Assembly: GCA_041394725.1 (NCBI GenBank)
Contig: JAWKHR010000040.1
Coordinates: forward strand, 1-62,071
From: JAWKHR01 sp041394725
Lineage (GTDB): Bacteria > Acidobacteriota > Vicinamibacteria > Vicinamibacterales > SCN-69-37
DNA length: 62,071 bases
Reading direction: 5' to 3'
Below the pieces are notes generated by a model. The model saw only the letters and a program-made list of their open reading frames with translations, had not been told where the DNA came from and did not search any database. This document shows positions 55,215-62,071 of this stretch, in pieces; the stretch's first letter is position 1; each line of letters begins with the position of its first letter. The translations under genes were made by a program, and so were the position numbers.

Positions 55215-55238
55215 CCTCCTTACTGATCTGTAAGGAGG
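55215..55238 (+). promoter_or_regulatory. Hairpin that sequesters a perfect Shine-Dalgarno sequence
   Basis: CCTCCTTAC (55215-55223) pairs with GTAAGGAGG (55230-55238) around the loop TGATCT. The 3' arm is an ideal ribosome site and the 5' arm equals the anti-SD of 16S rRNA. No start codon follows at a suitable distance, and the next gene starts 102 bases later. It may be a leader element, a ribosome stand-by site or a chance palindrome. Confidence 0.6.
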
Positions 55239-55340
55239 AAATCGTAAAGCTCCTGCCAGAACCGTGGCCGGAGGCCCGTGGACGGGTGGACCGAATCCTG
55301 CAATGAGGGGCGCGAAGAGTGTCTACAGGACCGTGACCCT

Positions 55341-57188
55341 ATGAACGCAGCACCCAACCTCATGCCGGACGCATCGCAGCCCCCAGCCGGGCCTCAGGCT
55401 CGCCAGCGCCAGTACACCCCTGGCCGCTCGGATGGACTGGGTGACCGCTTTCTGACCTTCGACAGCGCCAGCGCGCAGTCGTTCGAGCTGCTTCGCCTGA
55501 AGCCCGACTTCGCGTCCGCCCCGGGCTTCGAAGACGCCCTCAAGGCCCGCGTGGAGGTCCTGGGCCGCCTGCACCACCCGTCGCTGACGGCCGTGCGGGG
55601 CGTGGAGCGGATGCCCGACGGCAATGCGCTCGCCCTCGTCTCGTCGCACGTCGCGGGCCGGCGGCTGTCCGAGCTGGTGCCCGACGCGCGCGGCGCGGCG
55701 TTCGCCCTCGAGCTGGTCAAGCAGCTCGCGCCCGCGCTCGCGCACCTGGCCGAGCAGGGCCCGGGCTTCGCGCATGGCGCGCTCACGGCCGACCGCGTCG
55801 TCGTGACGCGCGAGGGCCGCCTCGTGATCCTGGAGCACTCGCTCGGCAGCGCGCTCGCGACGTTGAAGCTCCCGGCCGACCGGCTTCGCGCCGAGATCGG
55901 CATCGCGGTGCCCGAGCCGGCCTCCGCGGCGCTCGAACCGCGTGGCGACGTGATCCAGCTCGGCTTCATCGCCCTGTCGCTCCTGCTGGGGCGGCAGCTC
56001 GACCCGACGGACTACCCCGCCAACGTGCCGACGCTGCTCGACGCGTTCACGAGCGCTGACGCGGAGGCCTCCGCCCGCCTGCGGCCGTGGCTCGAGAGCG
56101 CGCTGCAGATCGGCCGGAAGCCGTTTGCGTCGGCGCGCGAGGCCAACGAGGCCTTCGGCATCCTGACCGGCAGCGCGGCGTCCCGTGCGGCGGCCCCGCG
56201 CCCCGCGCCCGCGCCAGCGCCCGCCGCGGCGGCGAAGCCGTCCGCCGCCGACGCACCGGCGCGTCCCGCCGAGGGCAACCGGCCGGTGCTGACGTTCCAG
56301 AAGCCGGGTGAGCCGGCCGCGTCGAGCCCGATTCGCTTCAAGCCCGAACCGGCCCCCGAGCCGGTCGTGCCCGAGCCCGACGACGAGACCGCCGAGGTGC
56401 CCGCGCGCAGCGGCATGGGCCGCATCGTCCGGTGGGCCGCCGTGGCACTCGGGCTCGCCGCGGTGGTCGAGGGCGCGATCATCGCGAACATGTACATCAC
56501 GAATCTCTCCGCCGGCCCGGCGCCGGTCGCGGCGACCGAACCGGCCGCGCCACCTCAGCCCGAGTTGAACGCTTCCGTGCCGCCCCCGGTCGCGCCAGAC
56601 GGCGCGACACCGACCGGCCCAGGCGCGACCGACGGCACACCGACGACGCTGCTCGCCACGAGCGGCCCGGCGGCGGGTACGGGAGCCGCCGGCTCGTCGG
56701 GCAATCCCGGCCCGGCCGGCACGACCGAGCCGCCGGCCACTGACGCAGGCGCCACGCCGGCCCCCGCGCCCGCGCCCCGCTTCGGCGGCGTGACGGTCAC
56801 CGCGCCCATCGACCTGCAGGTCTACCAGGGCGACGAGCTGATCGGATCGACGGCGGGTCCGGTGGCGATTGCCGCGGGCTCGCACACGCTGCGCCTCGTC
56901 AACGAGACGCTCGGCTACGACTCCACGCAGACGGTGGACGTCCGCAGCGGCCAGATGGCCACCCTGAAGATCGAGGTGCCCAACGGGCGCATCAGCATCA
57001 ACGCGGTGCCCTGGGCCGAGGTCTGGATCGATGGCAACCCCGCGGGCCAGACGCCGCTCGCCAACCTGTCGATTCCCATCGGCAAACACGAAATCGTCTT
57101 CCGGCACCCGCAGTTCGGGGAGCAGAAGCAGACGACGATCGTCAAGGTGGAAGGGCTGACACGGGTCAGCGCGGTCTTCCAGCAGTGA
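55341..57188 (+). CDS. Pseudokinase with PEGA domains
   Basis: 615 residues from the ATG at 55341. Residues 40-275 follow the protein kinase fold (LGRLHHPSLTAVRGVERMPDG, then SSHVAGRRLSELV and helices), but the catalytic loop HRD is replaced by HGA (residues 145-147, HGALTADRVVV) and DFG by EHS, so it should be inactive. A Pro/Ala linker leads to one TM helix (362-385), a second disordered linker, and about 125 residues with two PEGA-type beta-sandwiches (VTVTAPIDLQVYQGDELIGST, ISINAVPWAEVWIDGNPAGQTPL). The topology places the pseudokinase in the cytoplasm and PEGA outside. It forms a unit with the TonB_C protein 28 bases downstream. Confidence 0.86.
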   Translation: MNAAPNLMPDASQPPAGPQARQRQYTPGRSDGLGDRFLTFDSASAQSFELLRLKPDFASAPGFEDALKARVEVLGRLHHPSLTAVRGVERMPDGNALALVSSHVAGRRLSELVPDARGAAFALELVKQLAPALAHLAEQGPGFAHGALTADRVVVTREGRLVILEHSLGSALATLKLPADRLRAEIGIAVPEPASAALEPRGDVIQLGFIALSLLLGRQLDPTDYPANVPTLLDAFTSADAEASARLRPWLESALQIGRKPFASAREANEAFGILTGSAASRAAAPRPAPAPAPAAAAKPSAADAPARPAEGNRPVLTFQKPGEPAASSPIRFKPEPAPEPVVPEPDDETAEVPARSGMGRIVRWAAVALGLAAVVEGAIIANMYITNLSAGPAPVAATEPAAPPQPELNASVPPPVAPDGATPTGPGATDGTPTTLLATSGPAAGTGAAGSSGNPGPAGTTEPPATDAGATPAPAPAPRFGGVTVTAPIDLQVYQGDELIGSTAGPVAIAAGSHTLRLVNETLGYDSTQTVDVRSGQMATLKIEVPNGRISINAVPWAEVWIDGNPAGQTPLANLSIPIGKHEIVFRHPQFGEQKQTTIVKVEGLTRVSAVFQQ

Positions 57189-57216
57189 CGTCAGACGTGA
57201 CGAGACGAGGTGAACG

Positions 57217-58164
57217 ATGAAGACGTTCGGCATCAGCCACCGCTTCGCGATCGCGCTGGCCGGCCTGCTCGTCCTGCCGGTCGCCGGCCTCCACGCCCAG
57301 GAGGGCCTGGCGCGCGCGAAGGCCTACTACGCCTCGGCGGCCTACGAGGACGCGCTGCAGGTCCTCGAGTCGCTTCGCGGCACGACGAAGAGCACGGAGG
57401 TCACCGCGTACCAGGTCTACTGCCTGGTCGCGCTCGACCGGAACGACGAGGCGCGCCAGGCCATCGAGTCCATCGTGCAGGCCGACCCGTTCTACCATCC
57501 GTCGGAAGCGGAAGCGTCGCCGCGGGTGCGCGGCTTCTTCGAGGAGGTCCGCCGGCCGCTGCTGCCCGGCATCATCCGATCGACCTACGACGATGCCAAG
57601 GCGCGGTACGGGCGGAAGGACCTCGAGGCCGCAATCGAGGGCTTCGACCACGTGATGGCGCTGGCCGACGAGGTCGGCGCCGAGGATCCCGAGGCCGCCG
57701 ATCTCCGCACGCTGGCCTCCGGGTTCCGTGACCTGGCCAAGGCCGCGCTCGCGCCGCCTCCCCCGCCGCCGCCTCCCGCGGCGCCGGTCGAGGCCGAGAA
57801 GCCGGCGGCCGAGCCCGTGGCGCCGCCTGAACCGCCGCCGATCCCGGTCTACGGGTCCGGTGACGCGGACGTCGTCAAGCCCGAGGTAGTCTCGCGTGTC
57901 ATGCCCGTCTGGAGCCCGACGCCCGTCGAGTCGCAGATGACGAACCGCGGCAGTCTCGAGCTGACCATCGACGAGATGGGACGGGTGCTGGCGGCGACCA
58001 TCACCGAGAGCATCAACCCCCGGTACGACCCGCTCCTGCTGCAGGCCGCGGCGCAGTGGCGGTTCAAGCCGGCGACGCGCAACGGCGAGCCGGTGCGGTA
58101 CCGGTACAAGCTCGGGATCAACCTCGGCGGCGGCAGCGGCAACGGCGGCAAGACCCGGAACTGA
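57217..58164 (+). CDS. Exported TPR-TonB_C protein
   Basis: 315 residues. A signal peptide (cleavage near GLHAQ) is followed by TPR-like helices (residues 30-165: RAKAYYASAAYEDALQVLE, AIEGFDHVMALAD), a proline run of eight and an Ala/Pro/Glu linker, and a TonB_C domain (VVSRVMPVWSPTPVESQM, GSLELTIDEMGRVLAATI, AAAQWRFKPATRNGEPV). True TonB has an N-terminal TM anchor; this protein appears secreted, so it may bind an outer-membrane partner without energising it. GAGGTGA precedes the ATG. A strong terminator follows. Confidence 0.87.
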   Translation: MKTFGISHRFAIALAGLLVLPVAGLHAQEGLARAKAYYASAAYEDALQVLESLRGTTKSTEVTAYQVYCLVALDRNDEARQAIESIVQADPFYHPSEAEASPRVRGFFEEVRRPLLPGIIRSTYDDAKARYGRKDLEAAIEGFDHVMALADEVGAEDPEAADLRTLASGFRDLAKAALAPPPPPPPPAAPVEAEKPAAEPVAPPEPPPIPVYGSGDADVVKPEVVSRVMPVWSPTPVESQMTNRGSLELTIDEMGRVLAATITESINPRYDPLLLQAAAQWRFKPATRNGEPVRYRYKLGINLGGGSGNGGKTRN

Positions 58165-58187
58165 GTCCTCTCCTCTCCTCCACCCGG

Positions 58188-58235
58188 GCCGGCCAGGCCG
58201 CACTGCGCAACGCGTGCCTGGCCGGCTCGTTTTTT
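58188..58235 (+). terminator. Rho-independent terminator of the PEGA/TonB_C unit
   Basis: GCCGGCCAGGC (58188-58198) pairs exactly with GCCTGGCCGGC (58216-58226), followed by TCG and six T (58230-58235). It lies 23 bases after the stop. The subtilase gene on the other strand ends inside the T-run; the opposite side has no U-tract. Confidence 0.93.
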
Positions 58236-60835
58236 CAGTCCGACACGAAGATCACCGTGGCGCCCCCCGTGGCGCCCAGGCCCTCGACCCGTTGCTCGAT
58301 CCGCACCGGCCAGGACGTGGCGGCGGGCCGTTTCGCCGGGAGCCGCACCACGACCTGCGCCACGAAGCGGGCGGCACGCGGGCGGAACACCTCGACGACC
58401 GATCGGGGATGGGTCAGCCTGATCGCGCGCCGCCCGCCCACGCGTCCCGGCTTTCCGCCGCTCACCCGGCCGATCCTGACGCGCTCGCTCGCGAACGCGC
58501 GGGCCCGGCGGCCCGCGGGAAACGACTTGCCGTCGTCGCTCGGCACGAACCAGACCTCGCCCGCCCGCACCAGCGTGGCCGCGTCGATGACGACCTCGAG
58601 CCGCGGATCCGGATTCGCGGGATGCCCCATCACGAACGGGAACCGCGCCGACCGCCGCAGCGCCACGGGCGCCACCGTCAGGTTGCGCTGTGCCAGGTTG
58701 TTGCGCCGCATCTGCAGCGCCGGTCCCCCCGGCGCGGCGTCGAACGCGTAGTCGTTGGTGGCCGTCGCGACGCCGAGCAGGCAGGGATGCCACGCCGTGT
58801 CGGACCAGCCCGCCATCGTCTCGATCTGCGCCGCCGTGAAGCGGAACTCGGCGAGCCGGGCCTCCCCGGCCGCCAGCGTGAACGGCCCGGCATCGACGAC
58901 GTCGGGCCGCACGCCGGGCGGATCGCCCGTGCCCATCCAGTCCTCGGGGTATTCGAACTCGAGGCCGACCCACGGCGTGGCGCGCAGGGAGACGCGAACG
59001 CCGCGCGCCACGGCGGGCCCGGCGTTGCGCACGCGCACCCACGCCACGTGGTCGCGGCCCCGCTCGATGACCCCGGCGGTCATCGGATCCGACGGATCGA
59101 ACGCGCCGCCGGGTGCGGGCTGGATCACGATGTCCGAGAAGGTGTAGAAGTTGCCGCCGGGGGGCGTGGACGGTTCCACGCCGCGATCGCCGGGCCAGTC
59201 CGCGATCATCACGTCGCCCAGGTCCAGGGCCCGGAAGACGTCGAGCCGCCCGTAGCCCATCTCCGGGTGGCGGCTCCCCCCCGGATAGCCCGGCACGTCC
59301 TCGTAGGCGTACGGGCCAACCCGATCCGCCGTGCGCTCGATGACCCGGCGGACGTCGGTCGCCGACAGGGCGTGGGCACTGCGGAGCAGCGCGGCCGCGG
59401 CCGAGACGTGTGGCGTCGCCGCGGACGTCATGCCGAACGGTGAGGGAAACCGCTCGCCGGTCACCGTCGTGCCGCCCCTGATGTAGTCGCCGAGCGGGCT
59501 GGGCGCGAGCATGCTGCCCTCGAAACCCGTCAGGTCCGCCGCCCAGATGTCCACGGCCGGCGCGACGACCGACACGCCCACGGAGACGCCGTCCACCAGC
59601 TCGTCGCCGAAGTGCGAACCGAGCCCGTGCGCCGGGTCCCGCCAGCGCCGGTCCATCTCATCCGAGCCGCCGATGCCCATCACCGGCGGATAGCGCGCGA
59701 TCGGCACGAGCGGCGACGTGTCGGAGTTGCCGGCCGAGGCGCAGATCACGCAGTCGGCGGCGACCGCGTCGTCGATCGCGTCGCGCACGTAGGTCCGGAA
59801 GTAGAAGTCGCCAATCGACACGCTGAGATTCAGGACCCGGGCCCCGTCCATCGCTGCCTTGCGGATCCCGACGGCCAGTTCGGCCGTGCTGCCCTCGGGC
59901 AGCGCGACCGGAAGGACACGGCACCCCGAGGCGAGGCCGGCGAGGCCGAGGGCGTTGTCGATTTCCGCGGCGATGACCGAGACCACCGACGTGCCGTGTC
60001 CGTCGCGACGCCCGCTCATCGCCAGGACGACCGGCGACCCGTCCAGGGTGAGGTCCCCGGCGTTGAAGCCGCCACCCGGGACGTAGGCGTGGCGCAGGTC
60101 GGCGTGCTCGAGGTCGCAGCCGGAGTCGATGACCGCGACGATCACCCGCGCGTCGCCCGTGGTGACGTCCCAGGCTGCCGGCGCGCCGACGCGCGTCATG
60201 TTCCACTGCGAGGGGAAGTACTCGTCGTCCGGCGTGAAGAGCCGCATGGACCGAAGCGGGACGTACTCGAGTTCCGCGGGCACGCCGGCCTTGAGCAGGC
60301 GCTCGCGCAGGACGAGGGCGTTGCCCCGGCTGCCCTGATCCACCTCGAAGTAGCGCCAGCCCCCGAGGTACCGGGACTTGTCCGAGTCCTCGTGCAGGCC
60401 GTTGGGGCTGGTCAGCCGCGAGAGGGGCGCGTGCGCCTTCGCCGCGGCGCGCAGGAGGATGACGTCGGGCCTGGCCAGGAACCACGCGTCGGGCCCCTGT
60501 ACGCCGGTGAGGCGATACACCGGCGCCAGCCACTGCACCGACCGGCCAGTCGCGCGGCCGACCGTGGCCACGCTGGCGACGGCACGCTTGCCGGTGGACC
60601 GCAGCCAGACGTGCCGGCTGCCGTGGTTGACCTCCAGCAGGCCGCGGTCATCGCCGCCCGGACCGGCGTCGCCCTCGACGCGCAGGCCCATCGCCGCGAG
60701 CCGGCGCCGCGTGGTCGAGGTGAGCACGGGATGGCCGGCACGTCCGGGTGACGCCAGTCGCGCCACCAGCCGGGTGGGATCGACGCGGGCGACGCGGCCG
60801 CCGGCGAGGCGGATCGTCGCGGGAAAGCCACGCAT
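58235..60835 (-). CDS. Subtilisin-family (S8) serine peptidase
   Basis: 866 residues from the ATG at 60833-60835, chosen for GGAGG a few bases upstream. The first 220 residues lack a signal peptide and include a segment (RLFTPDDEYFPSQWNMTRVGAPAAW) typical of subtilases whose prodomain precedes the catalytic core. The triad is Asp237 (AVIDSGCD), His280 (DGHGTSV) and Ser471 in TSAATPHVSA, with the oxyanion Asn370 (SAGNSD); the usual GTSMAAP is GMTSAATP here. The C-terminal 300 residues are beta-rich. A cytoplasmic location or non-classical export is suggested by the missing signal; a late start could hide one. Confidence 0.92.
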   Translation of the reverse strand: MRGFPATIRLAGGRVARVDPTRLVARLASPGRAGHPVLTSTTRRRLAAMGLRVEGDAGPGGDDRGLLEVNHGSRHVWLRSTGKRAVASVATVGRATGRSVQWLAPVYRLTGVQGPDAWFLARPDVILLRAAAKAHAPLSRLTSPNGLHEDSDKSRYLGGWRYFEVDQGSRGNALVLRERLLKAGVPAELEYVPLRSMRLFTPDDEYFPSQWNMTRVGAPAAWDVTTGDARVIVAVIDSGCDLEHADLRHAYVPGGGFNAGDLTLDGSPVVLAMSGRRDGHGTSVVSVIAAEIDNALGLAGLASGCRVLPVALPEGSTAELAVGIRKAAMDGARVLNLSVSIGDFYFRTYVRDAIDDAVAADCVICASAGNSDTSPLVPIARYPPVMGIGGSDEMDRRWRDPAHGLGSHFGDELVDGVSVGVSVVAPAVDIWAADLTGFEGSMLAPSPLGDYIRGGTTVTGERFPSPFGMTSAATPHVSAAAALLRSAHALSATDVRRVIERTADRVGPYAYEDVPGYPGGSRHPEMGYGRLDVFRALDLGDVMIADWPGDRGVEPSTPPGGNFYTFSDIVIQPAPGGAFDPSDPMTAGVIERGRDHVAWVRVRNAGPAVARGVRVSLRATPWVGLEFEYPEDWMGTGDPPGVRPDVVDAGPFTLAAGEARLAEFRFTAAQIETMAGWSDTAWHPCLLGVATATNDYAFDAAPGGPALQMRRNNLAQRNLTVAPVALRRSARFPFVMGHPANPDPRLEVVIDAATLVRAGEVWFVPSDDGKSFPAGRRARAFASERVRIGRVSGGKPGRVGGRRAIRLTHPRSVVEVFRPRAARFVAQVVVRLPAKRPAATSWPVRIEQRVEGLGATGGATVIFVSD

Positions 60836-60939
60836 GAGGCCTCCGCTGTCGGGGAGCGACCCGCTCACCCTACTCCATCGAGGGCAGGGGACCAAGGGGG
60901 CGAACGCGACATCGACCGCTCCGGCGCTATGCTGAAGGC

Positions 60940-61869
60940 ATGCGCTCCGCCGTCGCTGCCCTCGTCGTCACCGTCGCGCTCGGCCTGCCTGCCGGCTCCC
61001 TGGTCACCGCCTCCGGCTCGGGAGGCCCGTCGCGCCCCCAGGACCCGGTCGCCGACGCGCGGCGCGCCATCACGGGCCTCATCGAGGCGAGCGGGCACGA
61101 GGCCGCCGTCGTCTGGCGCCCGCTCGCCGCCACGCCGGGCTCGGGGCCGGCCATCGAGATCAACGCCCGGACGCGCTTCCACGCCGCGTCGACCATGAAG
61201 GTCCCGGTGATGATCGAGTTGTTCCGCCAGGCTGCCGGGGGACGCTTCTCGCTCGACGACACGATCGTCGTCACGAACCGGTTCCGCAGCATCGTGGACG
61301 GCAGCCCGTACGAACTCTCGACGACCGAGGACTCCGACGGCGAGGTCTACACGCAGATCGGCAAGCCGATGTCGTACCGGGCCCTCTGCGAGGCGATGAT
61401 CACGGTCAGCAGCAACCTGGCGACCAACGTGCTCATCGATCGCCTGGACCCGGCGGCGATCCGGAAGACGATGGCCGCGCTCGGCGCGTCGGGCATCGAG
61501 GTGCTGCGTGGGGTGGAGGATCAGAAGGCCTTCGACCGCGGGATGAGCAACACGACGGACGCCGACGCGCTGGCCACCCTTCTCTGGAAACTCGGCCGTG
61601 GCGAGGTCGTCAGTCGCGACGCCAGCGAGCAGATGGTCGCGATTCTCTCGCGGCAGCACTTCAACGAGGGCATCCCGGCGGGCCTGCCACCGGGCCTCCG
61701 GGTCGCGCACAAGACCGGCTCGATCACCGCCATTCGCCACGACGCGGCCATCGTCTATGCGCCACGGCCGTATGTGCTGGTCGTGCTGACGCGGGGATTC
61801 GACAAGCCCGAGGAGGCCGACGCCCTGATCGCCGCGATCAGCCGGATCGCCTACCCGCTCGGAGAGTAG
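60940..61869 (+). CDS. Class A beta-lactamase-like serine hydrolase
   Basis: 309 residues with a signal peptide. The active Ser84 is in STMK (Ser84-Lys87), the second motif is SSN (157-159) in place of SDN, Glu193 in RGVEDQKAFDRG may be the omega-loop general base, and the third is KTGS (258-261). It has the class A length and order. Because SDN is changed and the omega loop is not the usual ExxLN, penicillin hydrolysis is possible but not certain; a peptidoglycan-related hydrolase is the alternative. The gene is divergent from the subtilase. Confidence 0.88.
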   Translation: MRSAVAALVVTVALGLPAGSLVTASGSGGPSRPQDPVADARRAITGLIEASGHEAAVVWRPLAATPGSGPAIEINARTRFHAASTMKVPVMIELFRQAAGGRFSLDDTIVVTNRFRSIVDGSPYELSTTEDSDGEVYTQIGKPMSYRALCEAMITVSSNLATNVLIDRLDPAAIRKTMAALGASGIEVLRGVEDQKAFDRGMSNTTDADALATLLWKLGRGEVVSRDASEQMVAILSRQHFNEGIPAGLPPGLRVAHKTGSITAIRHDAAIVYAPRPYVLVVLTRGFDKPEEADALIAAISRIAYPLGE

Positions 61870-61893
61870 GTCCCGGCCCGCGACGCGGGCGCT

Positions 61894-62071
61894 TCAGAAG
61901 AGCGACGTCGCGACGTCGAGGACGGCGCGCACCCAGGGCTCGGGATAGACGCCCATCACGACGACGCCGGTGGCGCAGACGGCAATGGCCGCGAGCAGGA
62001 CGCCGGGGACCGCGATCGGCTCGGGACGCGAGGGCGCGTCGATGTACATCCGTCGCGCGACCAGCAGGTAG
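61894..62071 (-). CDS. nuoN: NADH-quinone oxidoreductase subunit N (C-terminal 58 residues)
   Basis: The gene enters from the right edge; only its end is visible. The frame reads YLLVARRMYIDAPSRPEP, then a TM helix (IAVPGVLLAAIAVCATGVVVMGVYPEP) and a short tail to a stop at 61894-61896. The text resembles the last helix and the typical YPEP-type turn of NuoN, a proton-pumping subunit of complex I. The call rests on this short match. Confidence 0.7.
   Translation of the reverse strand, partial: YLLVARRMYIDAPSRPEPIAVPGVLLAAIAVCATGVVVMGVYPEPWVRAVLDVATSLF

Overview
The window is a high-GC segment of a diderm bacterial chromosome. The best fit is an Acidobacteriota of the Vicinamibacteria type. 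That assignment is an inference from gene content, because no 16S rRNA gene is present. It rests on three PadR regulator + ADOP-type permease pairs (the acidobacterial duplicated orphan permease architecture: MacB-like periplasmic domains with FtsX membrane helices and no ATPase), a BlaI/M56 pair whose peptidase carries TonB_C domains, PEGA and TonB_C proteins, a CcmE/F/H cytochrome c maturation locus, an autotransporter and RnfD/NuoN-type membrane electron carriers. No phage, transposase, plasmid or CRISPR locus is visible.

Layout. 1-3.3 kb (minus strand): ccmE, a ccmF-ccmH fusion and the start of a CcmI-like gene. 3.4-6.5 kb: a frameshifted maf, a long imperfect inverted repeat, a DciA-like gene, then thiolase and 3-hydroxyacyl-CoA dehydrogenase. 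6.7-8.8 kb: amine oxidase and a DUF457-type hydrolase, translationally coupled. 9.1-10.3 kb: recA with a near-consensus promoter. 10.3-13.9 kb: a multi-TM GT-C-like protein, an FMN alpha-hydroxy-acid oxidase and a HAD phosphatase. 13.96 kb: tRNA-Phe(GAA). 14.2-16.9 kb: a DUF305 lipoprotein and an LVIVD-repeat protein. 17-30 kb: three PadR/ADOP modules, a BlaI/M56-TonB_C pair with a clear palindromic operator, and small secreted or unknown proteins. 30-35.5 kb: a TRIC-like channel, an FAD monooxygenase, YtxJ, a six-copy 20-bp tandem repeat, and an FMN_bind/ApbE/RnfD-like operon. 35.5-41 kb: a HEAT-like secreted protein, an M1-type metallopeptidase, a MOSC protein and an unknown protein. 41-50.9 kb: one giant autotransporter of 3252 residues. 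51-53.4 kb: a thioredoxin-like lipoprotein, SufE, rhodanese and a tiny PEP-CTERM-like protein. 53.5-58.2 kb: a frameshifted MATE transporter, a PEGA pseudokinase and a TonB_C protein. 58.2-62 kb: a subtilase, a class A beta-lactamase-like protein and the C-terminus of NuoN.

Themes. Several units deal with envelope redox chemistry: cytochrome c maturation, covalent flavin attachment and NuoN. Others deal with surface or export biology: autotransporter, ADOPs, TonB_C proteins and proteases. Four single-base frameshift events in three genes (maf, the second ADOP, MATE twice) suggest either assembly indels or real decay and should be settled before those genes are interpreted. The strongest candidates for under-described biology are the minimal FMN_bind/ApbE/RnfD operon, the giant Gly-rich autotransporter, the M56 peptidase with tandem TonB_C domains under a doubled palindromic operator, and the 20-bp tandem array.
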